Shown: one piece after another, positions 24,116 through 33,308 of the stretch | How the letters are laid out: each line of letters begins with the position of its first letter | How positions within the stretch are numbered: the stretch's first letter is position 1 | Assembly (NCBI GenBank): GCA_902765215.1 | Contig: CACWZA010000017.1 | Span: forward strand, 1-45,885 | Reading direction: 5' to 3' | Length of the DNA stretch: 45,885 nucleotides | DNA from: an uncultured bacterium | GTDB taxonomy: Bacteria > Cyanobacteriota > Vampirovibrionia > Gastranaerophilales > Gastranaerophilaceae | The notes under the pieces: generated by a model | Database searches by the model: none | What the model saw: only the letters and a program-made list of their open reading frames with translations | What the model was told of the DNA's origin: nothing | Position numbers and translations under genes: made by a program

Positions 24116-25376
24116 AGACATAATTGTTCAGAAATTTGGGGGCACATCAGTCGCCGATACAGACAAAATAAAAAATGTCGCACGAACAATATTAAGAGAA
24201 AAGAATTTTGGGAATGACGTAGTTGTAGTTGTTTCAGCAATGGGACACACGACCGACCATCTTGTAAAAATGGCAAAAGAGATTTCCCCAAACCCGTCAG
24301 GGCGTGAAATGGATATGCTTTTATCAACGGGGGAAGGGATATCTATCGCACTGTTAGCGATGGCAATACAGGAAGCAGGCGGAGAAGCAGTCAGTATGAA
24401 CGCTATGCAGGTTGGTATTATAACAGAGAATGTACATTCAAAAGCAAGAATTATTGATATAAAAACTGAACGAATAAAAAAACATTTAGACAACGGCAAG
24501 GTTGTAGTAATCGCAGGATTTCAGGGTGTAACACCTGAGGGCGAAGTTACAACACTCGGCCGCGGCGGTTCAGATACATCGGCAGTAGCACTTGCAGCAG
24601 CACTGGAAGCTGCACGCTGCGATATTTACACAGATGTTGAAGGGGTTTATACAACAGATCCCCGTCTTGTTCCGACAGCATCAAGACTTAATATGGTTTC
24701 TTATGAAGAAATGCTGGAGCTTGCAAGAGTAGGGGCTAATGTTTTGCACCCTCGTGCGGTTGAAACCGCTAAACTGTTTAATGTCCCACTCAGGGTAAGA
24801 AGCAGTTTTAAACTGGAAAATTTAGGTACACTAATTGTAGGAGTAGAAGATATGGAACTACAAAAACCTGTAACAGGTGTAGCATCAGACCTTTCTCAAT
24901 TGAGAATCGTTGTCTGCGACGTTCCCGATGTTCCGGGGCGTGCGGCAGAGATTTTCTCAAAACTGGCTGAGGCTAATATATCGGTTGATATGATTATTCA
25001 ATCTTATGCAAGAAAACTGGAAAATACTAACGATATCGCTTTCACTATCGATAAGTCAGATTTGGATAAAACCCTCAAGACTCTCGATAATATGAAGGAA
25101 GCTATCGGAGCAAGCAGATTTCAGGTTGATGAAAACATTGCAAAAGTTTCTATCGTCGGAGCAGGCATGATTGACCGTCCGGGTATAGCAGCATCAATGT
25201 TTAACACTCTTGCAGGTCAGGATATTAACATCAAGATGATTTCAACAAGTGAAATCAAAATCAGCTGTCTTGTTGATGAGCTTGATGCAGATAAGGCTGT
25301 TATTGCATTACACAAAGCCTTCAACCTTGACTGCGATGAGATTGCAGAAGTAAAAGGAACTCTGCCTGATGTATAG
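24108..25376 (+). CDS. lysC: Aspartate kinase
   Basis: This enzyme phosphorylates aspartate, the first step to lysine (and diaminopimelate), threonine and methionine. The 422-aa protein has the N-terminal KFGGTSVAD motif and the catalytic core ([29 protein letters not shown]). Two C-terminal ACT domains follow, from about residue 265 ([20 protein letters not shown] and [19 protein letters not shown]), which normally carry feedback inhibition by lysine or threonine. The ATG overlaps the TPR gene stop by 8 nt. This layout matches a monofunctional LysC, not a fused kinase-dehydrogenase. Confidence 0.97.
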   Translation: MSRDIIVQKFGGTSVADTDKIKNVARTILREKNFGNDVVVVVSAMGHTTDHLVKMAKEISPNPSGREMDMLLSTGEGISIALLAMAIQEAGGEAVSMNAMQVGIITENVHSKARIIDIKTERIKKHLDNGKVVVIAGFQGVTPEGEVTTLGRGGSDTSAVALAAALEAARCDIYTDVEGVYTTDPRLVPTASRLNMVSYEEMLELARVGANVLHPRAVETAKLFNVPLRVRSSFKLENLGTLIVGVEDMELQKPVTGVASDLSQLRIVVCDVPDVPGRAAEIFSKLAEANISVDMIIQSYARKLENTNDIAFTIDKSDLDKTLKTLDNMKEAIGASRFQVDENIAKVSIVGAGMIDRPGIAASMFNTLAGQDINIKMISTSEIKISCLVDELDADKAVIALHKAFNLDCDEIAEVKGTLPDV

Positions 25377-25479
25377 GGGCAAATAAAAAAAATAAAAATA
25401 CAAAAATGAACATTTTTAGTTTAAAATCGTTCTATACATGTAGAGATGTGTTCAACAGACAGTAAATAAGGATATAGAA

Positions 25480-25950
25480 ATGAAAAAAATATTATTAACT
25501 TTATTAGCGGTTATAACAATGGCGACAACTGTATTTGCAGCAAGCACAAAACAGGATGCACTTAATTTCTTCAATTCATATGTAAGTGCAGCAAACAATT
25601 ACAATCCTGAAATAACAGCTATGTATTCGCCATCTGCAAGAATTATCAGAGAAATCGTAAAACCTGACGGGTCAACAGTTACAAGAGTAACAAACACTCA
25701 GCGCTACATCAGCGAAATGAGAAAGAGCCAGATTGTTGCAAAAGTAAGAAACTACAAAAACACTTACACCAATATAAAGGTTGAACAAACAGGTACAGAC
25801 ACTTACAAGATTTCTTCTTTAAGACAACCGTCAGGCGAATCTTACAAACTCAAAGCATACTTTGTTGTAAAGAAACAACCTAACGGGAAATGGTTAATCA
25901 TTGAAGAAATGATGCAAACAAAAGTACAAATGCTTATCAACGCAAAATAA
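25480..25950 (+). CDS. Secreted small protein, NTF2-like fold suspected (156 aa)
   Basis: A clear Sec signal peptide (MKKILLTLLAVITMATTVFAA, cut after about residue 20) leads a 135-aa mature domain. It reads like a SnoaL/NTF2-type cone: an N-terminal helix (KQDALNFFNSYVSAANNYNPEITAMYS), then beta strands ending in FVVKKQPNGKWLIIEEMMQT. No catalytic residues could be assigned. It is predicted to be periplasmic. Transcription probably starts about 40 nt upstream and ends at the terminator at 25978. It resembles in style the next minus-strand secreted protein but is not homologous to it. Confidence 0.75.
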   Translation: MKKILLTLLAVITMATTVFAASTKQDALNFFNSYVSAANNYNPEITAMYSPSARIIREIVKPDGSTVTRVTNTQRYISEMRKSQIVAKVRNYKNTYTNIKVEQTGTDTYKISSLRQPSGESYKLKAYFVVKKQPNGKWLIIEEMMQTKVQMLINAK

Positions 25951-25977
25951 GTTTAAAAGTTTAAAATATGTGATATT

Positions 25978-26015
25978 AGGATATCAGGGCAACGGTCTTG
26001 ATATCCTGATTTTTT
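25978..26015 (+). terminator. Terminator after the secreted NTF2-like gene
   Basis: AGGATATCA (25978-25986) faces TGATATCCT (25999-26007), followed by a T6 run. Confidence 0.75.
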
Positions 26016-26027
26016 GAAGGGGGTTAT

Positions 26028-26537
26028 TTATTTACTATTTACCCCACCCCTGCCTGCTTTAGAGATTGCCTCAATCGGAATCATACACGCACCGATAAGA
26101 GTAACAGGCAAACCGACAATTGTCACAAGGGTATCACGGGCAGCCTTTGCACCGTTCAGAACAGGATGAGCATATTCTGTTGTCCCGTTTGGAAGTGTAA
26201 AAGTTATATCCCCGTTTGAATCGGTCTGTACATCTTTGTATTTACATTCGTGGGTAATTTTGCCGTGCGCATTTGCAACACCCCAAAGATTATTTTGTTT
26301 TACCTTATAAAAATCAAGCTTCTTAACCTCAACCTCATCCATTGCATGCATAGGAATAATCACTTTTTTAGACGGTGTGTAAGTTAACTGAACAACAGAC
26401 TGATACTGTGCATTTAATACAACATTCCCGTTTTTATCTTTTAAACCGTACTTTCCGCCTGCCTGATAAACTGTTGCAGAAAATACAGGCATACTAAAAA
26501 CAAATATGGATAATAAAGCCGATAAAATCTTTTTCAT
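26028..26537 (-). CDS. Secreted WG-repeat-like protein (169 aa)
   Basis: The start is placed at ATG 26537 (MKKILSALLSIFVFSMPVFSA, a signal peptide) because AAAGGAAGATTT lies before it; the frame runs on to 26600 without support. The mature part has two WG-type repeats (GKYGLKDKNGNVVLNAQYQSV and NLWGVANAHGKITHECKYKDV), a beta-rich motif found in exported proteins. A hydrophobic segment near the end (TLVTIVGLPVTLIGACMIPIEA) could anchor it in a membrane. Function unknown. Confidence 0.78.
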   Translation of the reverse strand: MKKILSALLSIFVFSMPVFSATVYQAGGKYGLKDKNGNVVLNAQYQSVVQLTYTPSKKVIIPMHAMDEVEVKKLDFYKVKQNNLWGVANAHGKITHECKYKDVQTDSNGDITFTLPNGTTEYAHPVLNGAKAARDTLVTIVGLPVTLIGACMIPIEAISKAGRGGVNSK

Positions 26538-26603
26538 AAATCTTCCTTTATACTTAACTGAAAACTTTTTTAGTATGAATAAACAAGGCGATTTTGTCAA
26601 GAA

Positions 26604-27494
26604 TTATAAGTTAAAAAGATTCTGCATTTTGTTTCCTGTATTGAAAGCATCTTCTTCACACCATTGTGCCAGGTATCCGTTTTCATTTTTATTGGCAGAA
26701 CAATACGTCTTTTTTGCGTCAAGTGATTTTTTCGCAAATTCAATATATTCAGGGGCAATATTAGATTTATCCGGTTTGCAGTCATATGCACATTCAAAAA
26801 TTTCTTCAGGAATTTCCATGTTTTTTGGCTGGCTATATTTTACAAATTCTTCGGAGTTAAAATTAAAAGCATAATAGTTTTGTTTTACGTGTCTTAATTC
26901 GTGGTGAACAACATTAAATATGTCCTTACGACTTAAATCCCCTCTAATTTGTACATCGCCAAACGGATCTGTATAACCTAACATTTTAGGATTTTTTCTT
27001 ATATTACCGTATACTATTTTAATCTCATTTGGCAGATTTTCTATTCCGTAATTACTTTTTGCTTCCTTAAAAAGTTCTTTTATATATGTTTCTTTATCTC
27101 CTTTTATACCGATAATTTCGATATCGTGGTATCTTTTTATCATTTCAAGAGTTTCTTTTTCAGAAAGATCTTTCCTCATAAAAACTTCCTGAAATATTTT
27201 TTGTGTTTCAGTAAGATTATCTATAAGTTTTTCACAAGTTTTATTAATTGCCTCTATTTCTTTACGCTGCTTAGCCTCTTTTACTTTCTTATCTATAGAT
27301 TCAATAATAGGTTTTCCTAATAATGAAAAAAGTGTCGGTCTTTTATTTTGAGTTTTGATAAAATCAATACAGTCTTGTTCCGGACTACGTTCAAGTTTAG
27401 TTTTTAGGTCAGACTTGATAACCGATTCTTGAGAGTTATCGGTATCTATCAGATTGGTTGATTTAAATGAAATGTTATTACAAATAATAGACAT
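26604..27494 (-). CDS. Putative zinc metallopeptidase, HELRH motif (296 aa)
   Basis: Residues 198-202 read HELRH, a zincin HExxH signature, preceded by a strand containing DVQIRGDLSRKDIFNVVH. A downstream acidic pair (WCEEDAF, E280/E281) is well placed to supply the third zinc ligand, as in families with an ExxA-type second motif. The N-terminal 150 residues are charged and helical. The protein opens MSIICNNISFKS, a variant of the short F-K-G motif shared with other hypothetical proteins here. It has no signal peptide. Activity is inferred from the motif only. Confidence 0.6.
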   Translation of the reverse strand: MSIICNNISFKSTNLIDTDNSQESVIKSDLKTKLERSPEQDCIDFIKTQNKRPTLFSLLGKPIIESIDKKVKEAKQRKEIEAINKTCEKLIDNLTETQKIFQEVFMRKDLSEKETLEMIKRYHDIEIIGIKGDKETYIKELFKEAKSNYGIENLPNEIKIVYGNIRKNPKMLGYTDPFGDVQIRGDLSRKDIFNVVHHELRHVKQNYYAFNFNSEEFVKYSQPKNMEIPEEIFECAYDCKPDKSNIAPEYIEFAKKSLDAKKTYCSANKNENGYLAQWCEEDAFNTGNKMQNLFNL

Positions 27495-27566
27495 AAGAAA
27501 ACCTACAAAACACTTATGTTATTATAAACGCATTTTTCGATTCAAATTTGCCTGTTTGTTACAAAA

Positions 27567-28340
27567 CTAAAGAACGTTTTTGCCGTCTTTGTACATTTTA
27601 TCTCTTTGGCTTTTTATTTCTATAATTTCTTTTCTGTAATCACCGTGGGTAAGTTCTCCGACAGATGCATAAAGTTTCAGAATCGCTTTTTCTATATTTT
27701 CAGAGTTCATACTAACCATATCCTCTGCCATATCAACACTTGAAAGCGCAAGTCTTGTCATATCTCTGAACCCGCTTGATGCAAGTTTTTTGGCAAGTTC
27801 GTTATCTTCAACCGATTTAAACAAAGCCTGCGCAATAACCATAGGTGCGTGCGAAATCAAAGCAACTGCTTCGTCGTGAGCCTGAGGGGTTGTTTTGACT
27901 ATTTCTGCCCCCATCTCTTTTATAACTTTTTCTAATAATTCAGAAGTTTTATCAGAAGTTATAACCCACTTAGCACCCTTAAACAGTCCTTCTTTTGAAG
28001 CCGACCAGCCGCTGAACTCTGTTCCTGCCATAGGGTGAGTCGGGATAAAGTTAAACTTGTATTCTTTTTCAGACACAAACCCTTTTAGGGAACAAACATC
28101 TGATACAACAGTTTCAGGGGATAAATAGTTTTCTAATTCATCAAGAATAGAAAGTGTTTTATTCATCTCTTTGCAGACAAACACAAGTTCTCTGTCTTTC
28201 AGACAGTTATAATCAGGATAAACTTTATCTATCCCTTTTTGTGATGCAGATACCCCAATTACATCATATCCGAGTCTTGTTAAGTCTTTAAAGATTGACC
28301 CGCCGATTAAACCTAAACCTACTATACCAATTTTTGCCAT
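27567..28340 (-). CDS. tyrA: Prephenate/arogenate dehydrogenase
   Basis: This enzyme oxidatively decarboxylates prephenate (or arogenate) in tyrosine synthesis. The 257-aa protein has an N-terminal Rossmann motif VGLGLIGGSIFKDL. The catalytic region FIPTHPMAGTE and the helical segment ALISHAPMVIAQAL follow, then FRDMTRLA in the dimerisation domain. No ACT domain is present, so it is the short form. The start lies 10 nt after the proA stop with AGAGG upstream, so it is in the proA-tyrA unit. Cofactor and substrate preference cannot be read reliably from the sequence. Confidence 0.92.
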   Translation of the reverse strand: MAKIGIVGLGLIGGSIFKDLTRLGYDVIGVSASQKGIDKVYPDYNCLKDRELVFVCKEMNKTLSILDELENYLSPETVVSDVCSLKGFVSEKEYKFNFIPTHPMAGTEFSGWSASKEGLFKGAKWVITSDKTSELLEKVIKEMGAEIVKTTPQAHDEAVALISHAPMVIAQALFKSVEDNELAKKLASSGFRDMTRLALSSVDMAEDMVSMNSENIEKAILKLYASVGELTHGDYRKEIIEIKSQRDKMYKDGKNVL

Positions 28341-28350
28341 ATTTTAACCT

Positions 28351-29604
28351 CTATACTAAATCTTTATGATGAAACTGTTTTAGCCCTTTTGCATAATCGT
28401 TTACGATTTGCCCGCTGCCGACTAACTTATACTTATAAATAACGAGTCCGTCTATCCCGACAGGGCCTCTGGCATGAGTTTTGTTAGTGGAAATGCCAAC
28501 TTCTGCCCCAAACCCGTAGCGGAAGCCGTCAGCAAATCGGGTGGAAACATTATGATAAACCCCTGCTGAATCAACCATATTCATAAACTTTTGAGCATTT
28601 TCTTCGTTTTCAGTGAGTATTGATTCTGTATGTCCTGAGCCGTATTCATTTATATGTTCAATTGCTTCATCAACATCATTAACATATTTAACTGCAAGTT
28701 TTAAATCAGAATACTCTTTGTGCCACGATTCAGGGTTAAATATGAGTTCTACCCCTGCCTGTTTTATAGCGTTTAACAGTTCTTCCGCACCATTAAACCC
28801 TTTATGTATAAGCAAAGTTTCAACCGTATTGCAGGCACTCGGGTATTGGGTTTTGGCATCAATAACAACTTTTTTAGCCAATTCCAAATCTGCACTCTCA
28901 TCAACAAAGATGTGACAGATACCGTCTGCGTGACCAAGCACCGCAATTTTTGTATTCTCTTTTATGAATTTAACAAGACTGTTACCGCCGCGCGGGATAA
29001 TCAAATCGATATATTTATCCGCTTTGAGCATATCAGCGACATCATCTCTTGAATAAACCTGATTTAATAACCCCTCAGGAAAACCTTCTACTTTTGAGAG
29101 TGCATTGTTTATTATTTCAAGAATTGTTTTGTTTGTGTTTTTAGATTCTTTCCCGCCTTTGAGGATAACTGCGTTAGAGGATTTTATGGCAAGTGCTGAT
29201 ATTTGGGAAATAACATCAGGTCTGGCTTCAAAAATAATACCTAAAACCCCTATCGGACAGGAAACTTTTTGCAAAATTAACCCGTCGTCAAGTTCTCGTT
29301 TTAAGAGGGTTTTGTTGACGGGATCATCAAGTTTTGATATATCATAAATTCCCTGAATCATATCTCTCATTTTGTTTTCGTCAAGGATAAGCCGTTTATA
29401 AGTTGCTTGTGAGAGTTCACCTTTCTCAACGAGTTCTTTTGCAAACTCCAAATCAGTTTTGTTTGCCTCAAAGATTTCCGATTTGTGTTCTTCTAATGCT
29501 TTAGCGACAGCAATCAGACCATCGTTCTTAATTTCAGACGACAACCCCTGCGCCTTAACAGACGCCCTCTTTGCTCTTTTTGCTATATCAATAAAATTTT
29601 CCAT
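28351..29604 (-). CDS. proA: Gamma-glutamyl phosphate reductase
   Basis: ProA reduces glutamyl-5-phosphate with NADPH, the second step of proline synthesis. Family landmarks include VSCPIGVLGIIFEARPDVISQISALAIKSSNAVILKGGKE, with the catalytic cysteine region TQYPSACNTVETLL further on and FRYGFGAEVGISTNKTHARGPVG at the C-terminal end. The start is taken at ATG 29604, since GAGGG is 7 nt upstream; a TTG at 29610 is less well placed. An extended -10 box 24 nt upstream gives it a promoter separate from pheC and proB. Confidence 0.97.
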   Translation of the reverse strand: MENFIDIAKRAKRASVKAQGLSSEIKNDGLIAVAKALEEHKSEIFEANKTDLEFAKELVEKGELSQATYKRLILDENKMRDMIQGIYDISKLDDPVNKTLLKRELDDGLILQKVSCPIGVLGIIFEARPDVISQISALAIKSSNAVILKGGKESKNTNKTILEIINNALSKVEGFPEGLLNQVYSRDDVADMLKADKYIDLIIPRGGNSLVKFIKENTKIAVLGHADGICHIFVDESADLELAKKVVIDAKTQYPSACNTVETLLIHKGFNGAEELLNAIKQAGVELIFNPESWHKEYSDLKLAVKYVNDVDEAIEHINEYGSGHTESILTENEENAQKFMNMVDSAGVYHNVSTRFADGFRYGFGAEVGISTNKTHARGPVGIDGLVIYKYKLVGSGQIVNDYAKGLKQFHHKDLV

Positions 29605-29627
29605 AATCAAACCCTCTTTGTGATTTT

Positions 29628-29636
29628 ATTATATCA
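29628..29636 (-). promoter_or_regulatory. Extended -10 promoter of proA-tyrA
   Basis: On the minus strand TGA-TATAAT lies here. The predicted leader is about 17 nt and includes GAGGG. Confidence 0.55.
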
Positions 29637-29655
29637 TAAGTGATAATATTATATT

Positions 29656-30471
29656 TCACCTCAAATTCTGACTGCCATTATTTTGCTTATTATTAAGCAT
29701 AATATATTTCACTTTCAGTTCTTCTATTCGTCCTGATTTGATTTCTTTATTGATAAATTTGTTGGTGAATTTCAGCAATTTTTTATTCCCTTTTGGTATC
29801 AGCATACCGATTTGTCCTTTGGTGAACGGGGTGTCTGTCAGCGGTGCAGAGAGGTTTTTATTGATACCTGAATAATATTTTGCCTCTATAACTTCTGTTA
29901 TCATTACATCAGCCTTACCTGTATCAATAAGTTTTGGGATTTCGTAATTCACACTATGTATTATCAAATTCGCCTTTGGCAAGTGTTCCCTTGCAAACTT
30001 TTCGTTCAGCCCTCCGGGGTTTTCAATAACACGAACATCAGGTCTGTTTATACTCTCTATATCTTTGTACTTATTAACATCAGTCTTGCGACAAAGAACA
30101 GTTTTGCCGTTATCTAAATAACCTCTGCTCATTAGTGCCTGTTGTTTTCTTTCATCAGTTATGGTTATTCCGCTTATTGCAATATCAAATTTGTTGTCAT
30201 TAGTGTCTTTCATCAGGGTTTTCCAAGTTGTCGGAACAAATTTAACTTTTACCCCGAGTGTGTTTGCCAAATCTTTTGCGAGTTCAATATCAAATCCGAC
30301 ATAAGAGTTTGTCTTATTATCAAAATATGACATCGGACAATAATCACCTGTTGTGCCGACAAGCAGAAAACCTCTTGATTTGATTACATTCACTTCATCA
30401 GATGTATTAAACAGACAAAAAACAAAAATGCTTAAAACTATTAATATTAAAAGAAAACAGACTTTTTTCAC
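29656..30471 (-). CDS. pheC: Cyclohexadienyl dehydratase (PheC-type), exported
   Basis: The fold is that of a periplasmic amino-acid binding protein, but the sequence follows the PheC pattern: LLVGTTGDYCPMSYF, FVPTTWKTLMKD, DIAISGITIT, RVIENPGGLNEKFA, ITEVIEAKYY. PheC converts prephenate or arogenate to phenylpyruvate or phenylalanine. Glu196 aligns with the general acid Glu173 of the Pseudomonas aeruginosa enzyme. The N-terminal 22 residues form a signal peptide or anchor, so the enzyme probably works outside the cytoplasm. The start is GTG at 30471 and looks leaderless. Proximity to tyrA supports an aromatic role over transport, and no ABC permease or ATPase is nearby. Confidence 0.75.
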   Translation of the reverse strand: MKKVCFLLILIVLSIFVFCLFNTSDEVNVIKSRGFLLVGTTGDYCPMSYFDNKTNSYVGFDIELAKDLANTLGVKVKFVPTTWKTLMKDTNDNKFDIAISGITITDERKQQALMSRGYLDNGKTVLCRKTDVNKYKDIESINRPDVRVIENPGGLNEKFAREHLPKANLIIHSVNYEIPKLIDTGKADVMITEVIEAKYYSGINKNLSAPLTDTPFTKGQIGMLIPKGNKKLLKFTNKFINKEIKSGRIEELKVKYIMLNNKQNNGSQNLR

Positions 30472-30477
30472 ATTCTT

Positions 30478-30486
30478 ATAATATCA
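30478..30486 (-). promoter_or_regulatory. Extended -10 promoter, leaderless pheC
   Basis: On the minus strand TGA-TATTAT ends 6 nt before the GTG at 30471. No ribosome binding site is present. Confidence 0.55.
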
Positions 30487-30522
30487 TAAATAATTGATAA
30501 TAATATATATTTACCCCTACCC

Positions 30523-31665
30523 CTACACAATAGTAATATAATCTCTCGTGATGATTTCAGGGTCGTTTTTAAAGCCGAGGAGCTCGGATATTTCTTTTGA
30601 GTGTTTACCGATAAGTCGTTTGCAGTCGTCTGCGTGGTAGTTTACAATCCCTCTTGCAAATTCTTCCCCGCTCTCGTCACAGACAGACACAACCTCGCCT
30701 TTTTTGAAGTCGTTATCTATCCTCACAACCCCTATAGGTAACAAGCTTGAATCGTTCTCAAGCATCGCCTTTTTAGCGCCCTCGTTCACAATAACATGTC
30801 CTGTTATATTGGTTGAATACCCTATCCAGCGTTTCTTTTCCGCCAAATCTTCGCTCGGAGTAAATGTCGTTCCATATTCCTCATAATCAAACAGTTTGTC
30901 TATAATATAAGGAATTTTACCGTTTGCAATCAGGACTCTGCCCCCGCCTCTGGTTACTATTCTTGCAGCCTCTAACTTCGTTCTCATACCGCCGCGGCCG
31001 CCTTCAGAAGCATCTGTTCCCATCGCCATAACCTCTTTTGAAACCCCGCAAAGTTCTTTTATAATCTTTGCATCAGGGTTCTCTTTCGGGTTAGAATCGT
31101 ATAACCCGTCAACATCAGAAAGAATAAGCAGTAAATCTGCATCAAGCGCACTGGATACAAGTGCAGACAACTTATCGTTATCTGTAAAGCACATCTGAAC
31201 CTGTTCTAAGGTATCGTCTAACCCCTCTATTACCGTAACTGTATCGTTTTGGTTAATAACAGGAACAGCGCCCATTTCAAGCACCTTATTGAGAATTGTT
31301 CTCAAACTCAGATATTTTTTGCGTTGTGAAAAATCGTCCTGCGTAAGCAAAATCTGACCTGTCACAACCCCATAGGTATCAAACCCTTCTTCATACAAAG
31401 ACATCAGATTACTCTGACCAATAGCGGCACATGCCTGTTTCACCGCAACCGTATCAGTATCTTTAAGTCCGAGTTTTTTCTTACCCAGTCCGACTGCACC
31501 TGATGTAACAAGCACAACCTCTTTACCTGATTTAACGAGTTTACAGATACTTTCTATATAAGAATAAATACGGGATAACGCGACATCACCGTTCTCGTTA
31601 CGAAGTACATTTGTACCGAGTTTAACAACTATGCGTTTAACATCTAAAAATTCTCTTCTGTCCAT
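30523..31665 (-). CDS. proB: Glutamate 5-kinase with PUA domain
   Basis: ProB phosphorylates glutamate in the first, feedback-regulated step of proline synthesis. The kinase domain shows VVKLGTNVL, VLVTSGAVGLG, VPVINQNDTV, DNDKLSALVSSALDADLLLILSDVDGLY and GRGGMRTKLEAARI. A C-terminal PUA domain follows (about residues 280-370, VNEGAKKAMLENDSSLLPIGV). The 380-aa length is that of the long PUA-containing form. It is next to proA (with pheC between) on the same strand but has its own apparent leaderless promoter. Confidence 0.97.
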   Translation of the reverse strand: MDRREFLDVKRIVVKLGTNVLRNENGDVALSRIYSYIESICKLVKSGKEVVLVTSGAVGLGKKKLGLKDTDTVAVKQACAAIGQSNLMSLYEEGFDTYGVVTGQILLTQDDFSQRKKYLSLRTILNKVLEMGAVPVINQNDTVTVIEGLDDTLEQVQMCFTDNDKLSALVSSALDADLLLILSDVDGLYDSNPKENPDAKIIKELCGVSKEVMAMGTDASEGGRGGMRTKLEAARIVTRGGGRVLIANGKIPYIIDKLFDYEEYGTTFTPSEDLAEKKRWIGYSTNITGHVIVNEGAKKAMLENDSSLLPIGVVRIDNDFKKGEVVSVCDESGEEFARGIVNYHADDCKRLIGKHSKEISELLGFKNDPEIITRDYITIV

Positions 31666-31671
31666 AGTTTT

Positions 31672-31680
31672 ATTTTAGCA
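31672..31680 (-). promoter_or_regulatory. Extended -10 promoter, leaderless proB
   Basis: On the minus strand TGC-TAAAAT ends 6 nt before the ATG at 31665. No ribosome binding site is present. Confidence 0.55.
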
Positions 31681-31814
31681 TAAATAATTTTTTTATTAAT
31701 TTATGTAACATTTAATTTTTTCATCCTAAAGTTTTGAGCTTACATGGTCGTAATGAATGAAAAGTGTAGTATACATGTGTTTTAAGAATAAGATTAGATA
31801 AAAGGAGTTGTTGA

Positions 31815-33308
31815 ATGTCAGATCCAAGAATTGAACGAAGTAAAGAAATTACTTATTCACAAACGAGTTCGGTTAAAAAAGGGAATACTCAGGAAGTTGA
31901 AGAAGAATTCTTTGAATTTGAAGACCGAAATGATATCCCTACTGACAGATTTCAAACGGATAAAAAGCTTAAACGCGAAGTTAACGGTGAACAACGATAT
32001 ATCCGTGTCGGGCGTAAAGACGGTAAAAAATACCACTACACTGCTGACACACAAGAAGAACTCGTGACAAAAACAACTACCGGTAAAAATACATATCTGA
32101 CTAAAACCGAATTTGACAGACAAGTTAAAGAAATGCTTGGGGTTGATACAATTCCTGAAAGCATAAAACCTGAATTGAGAGACGGCTTCATTGTCTTTAT
32201 TGATAAAGAAACAGGTCTTACTATGTCAGCACACGAACTGCGTGCTAACCCGGATCTTATTGCTGCTCAAAAAGCAAAAGAAGCAAAAGGAAAAATGAGC
32301 GAAATCAGTCTCGATTTTGCAGAAACTCGCGGAAATATGTACCAACCTACAATGCCGACTGTTGATAATATTGATATTCCGAAACTGTCTACCGGAACAG
32401 AAGTTGCTGCAGATAAAGTAAAAATTGATGAATCCACATTCAAAATAGACCCGAACTGGTACACAGAAGATGGGGTTCGCTCGCTTGAAAAAGAGTGGGG
32501 GAACATTGCAAAAAAATCTAAAGGGTTTGATCACGCCTTCTATCAGGGAATCGTTGATATATCAAAAGAAATCATGTGTGACCCTGACCACTTGATGTCA
32601 CTCATCAACGCAGAAAGCAGCTTTAACCCTAAACATAAAACAGGTCTGTTTGGATTTGTTGGTATAACAAGAGCAAAATATGGAATCAAACCAAGTAAAA
32701 TGACGCCTAACCAACAACTTCCATATATAAGAAAATGCCTTGTTGAAGGCAAAGAAATGGCTTACGGCAAAAATTCAAATCACGCACTCTCACCGGGCGA
32801 ATTATACTCAATAATATTTGTTCCGGGATATCTGCAGAATGCACTCAAAGACCCGAAACATATTCTTTTGAGCAAAAGAAGCAATAACCCGCAAAAGAGA
32901 AGATTCTATCATAACCCTGTTAATATCAACTTAGATACAAAGAAAAAAGGTTATATCACAATAGAAGATATGGCACAAAGAATTGAAAAGAAAAATGCAT
33001 ATAATACCAGCAGAGAAATGCATATTGCATACAATGGCGACAGACACAGCCCATATTCAGCACCGAAAGCAGATGAGGTATTGCTTGCCCAAAACGATAC
33101 AAGAGCAACAGCTAAACCGACACCTGCACCAACACCTGAGCCTGAAATAACTCAGGCACAGCTCACAGCTGAAGAACTCGCAGCACTTGCTGAAAACGGT
33201 GTAAACTTTGACTCAATGCCGAAAAATATGCTACAGGAAGTTGTAATTATCGGTGACAAGAATAAAGCAATTGCTAAAAGACAACAACAAGGTAACACTA
33301 ACATCTGA
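31815..33308 (+). CDS. Lytic transglycosylase-like protein with disordered flanks (497 aa)
   Basis: Residues about 240-350 match the SLT/phage-tail transglycosylase pattern: LMSLINAESSFNPKHKTGLF, with Glu267 in the catalytic position, then FVGITRAKYGI in place of the usual GLMQ-type segment. The N-terminal 170 residues are charged and low-complexity, and a Pro/Thr-rich linker (TAKPTPAPTPEPE) precedes the tail. No signal peptide is seen, so export, if any, would need another route. AAAGGAG precedes the ATG. It ends in an 11-nt overlap with the convergent HAD gene. No other phage genes are near. Muramidase activity is an inference. Confidence 0.65.
   Translation: MSDPRIERSKEITYSQTSSVKKGNTQEVEEEFFEFEDRNDIPTDRFQTDKKLKREVNGEQRYIRVGRKDGKKYHYTADTQEELVTKTTTGKNTYLTKTEFDRQVKEMLGVDTIPESIKPELRDGFIVFIDKETGLTMSAHELRANPDLIAAQKAKEAKGKMSEISLDFAETRGNMYQPTMPTVDNIDIPKLSTGTEVAADKVKIDESTFKIDPNWYTEDGVRSLEKEWGNIAKKSKGFDHAFYQGIVDISKEIMCDPDHLMSLINAESSFNPKHKTGLFGFVGITRAKYGIKPSKMTPNQQLPYIRKCLVEGKEMAYGKNSNHALSPGELYSIIFVPGYLQNALKDPKHILLSKRSNNPQKRRFYHNPVNINLDTKKKGYITIEDMAQRIEKKNAYNTSREMHIAYNGDRHSPYSAPKADEVLLAQNDTRATAKPTPAPTPEPEITQAQLTAEELAALAENGVNFDSMPKNMLQEVVIIGDKNKAIAKRQQQGNTNI

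Noticed and set aside
26538-26600. Longer start for the WG-repeat protein
   Set aside because: It would bury a clear signal peptide; the ATG at 26537 has its own ribosome binding site.
29656-30471. Ordinary amino-acid ABC transporter binding protein
   Set aside because: No permease or ATPase is nearby, and motif order plus the conserved Glu196 fit PheC better.
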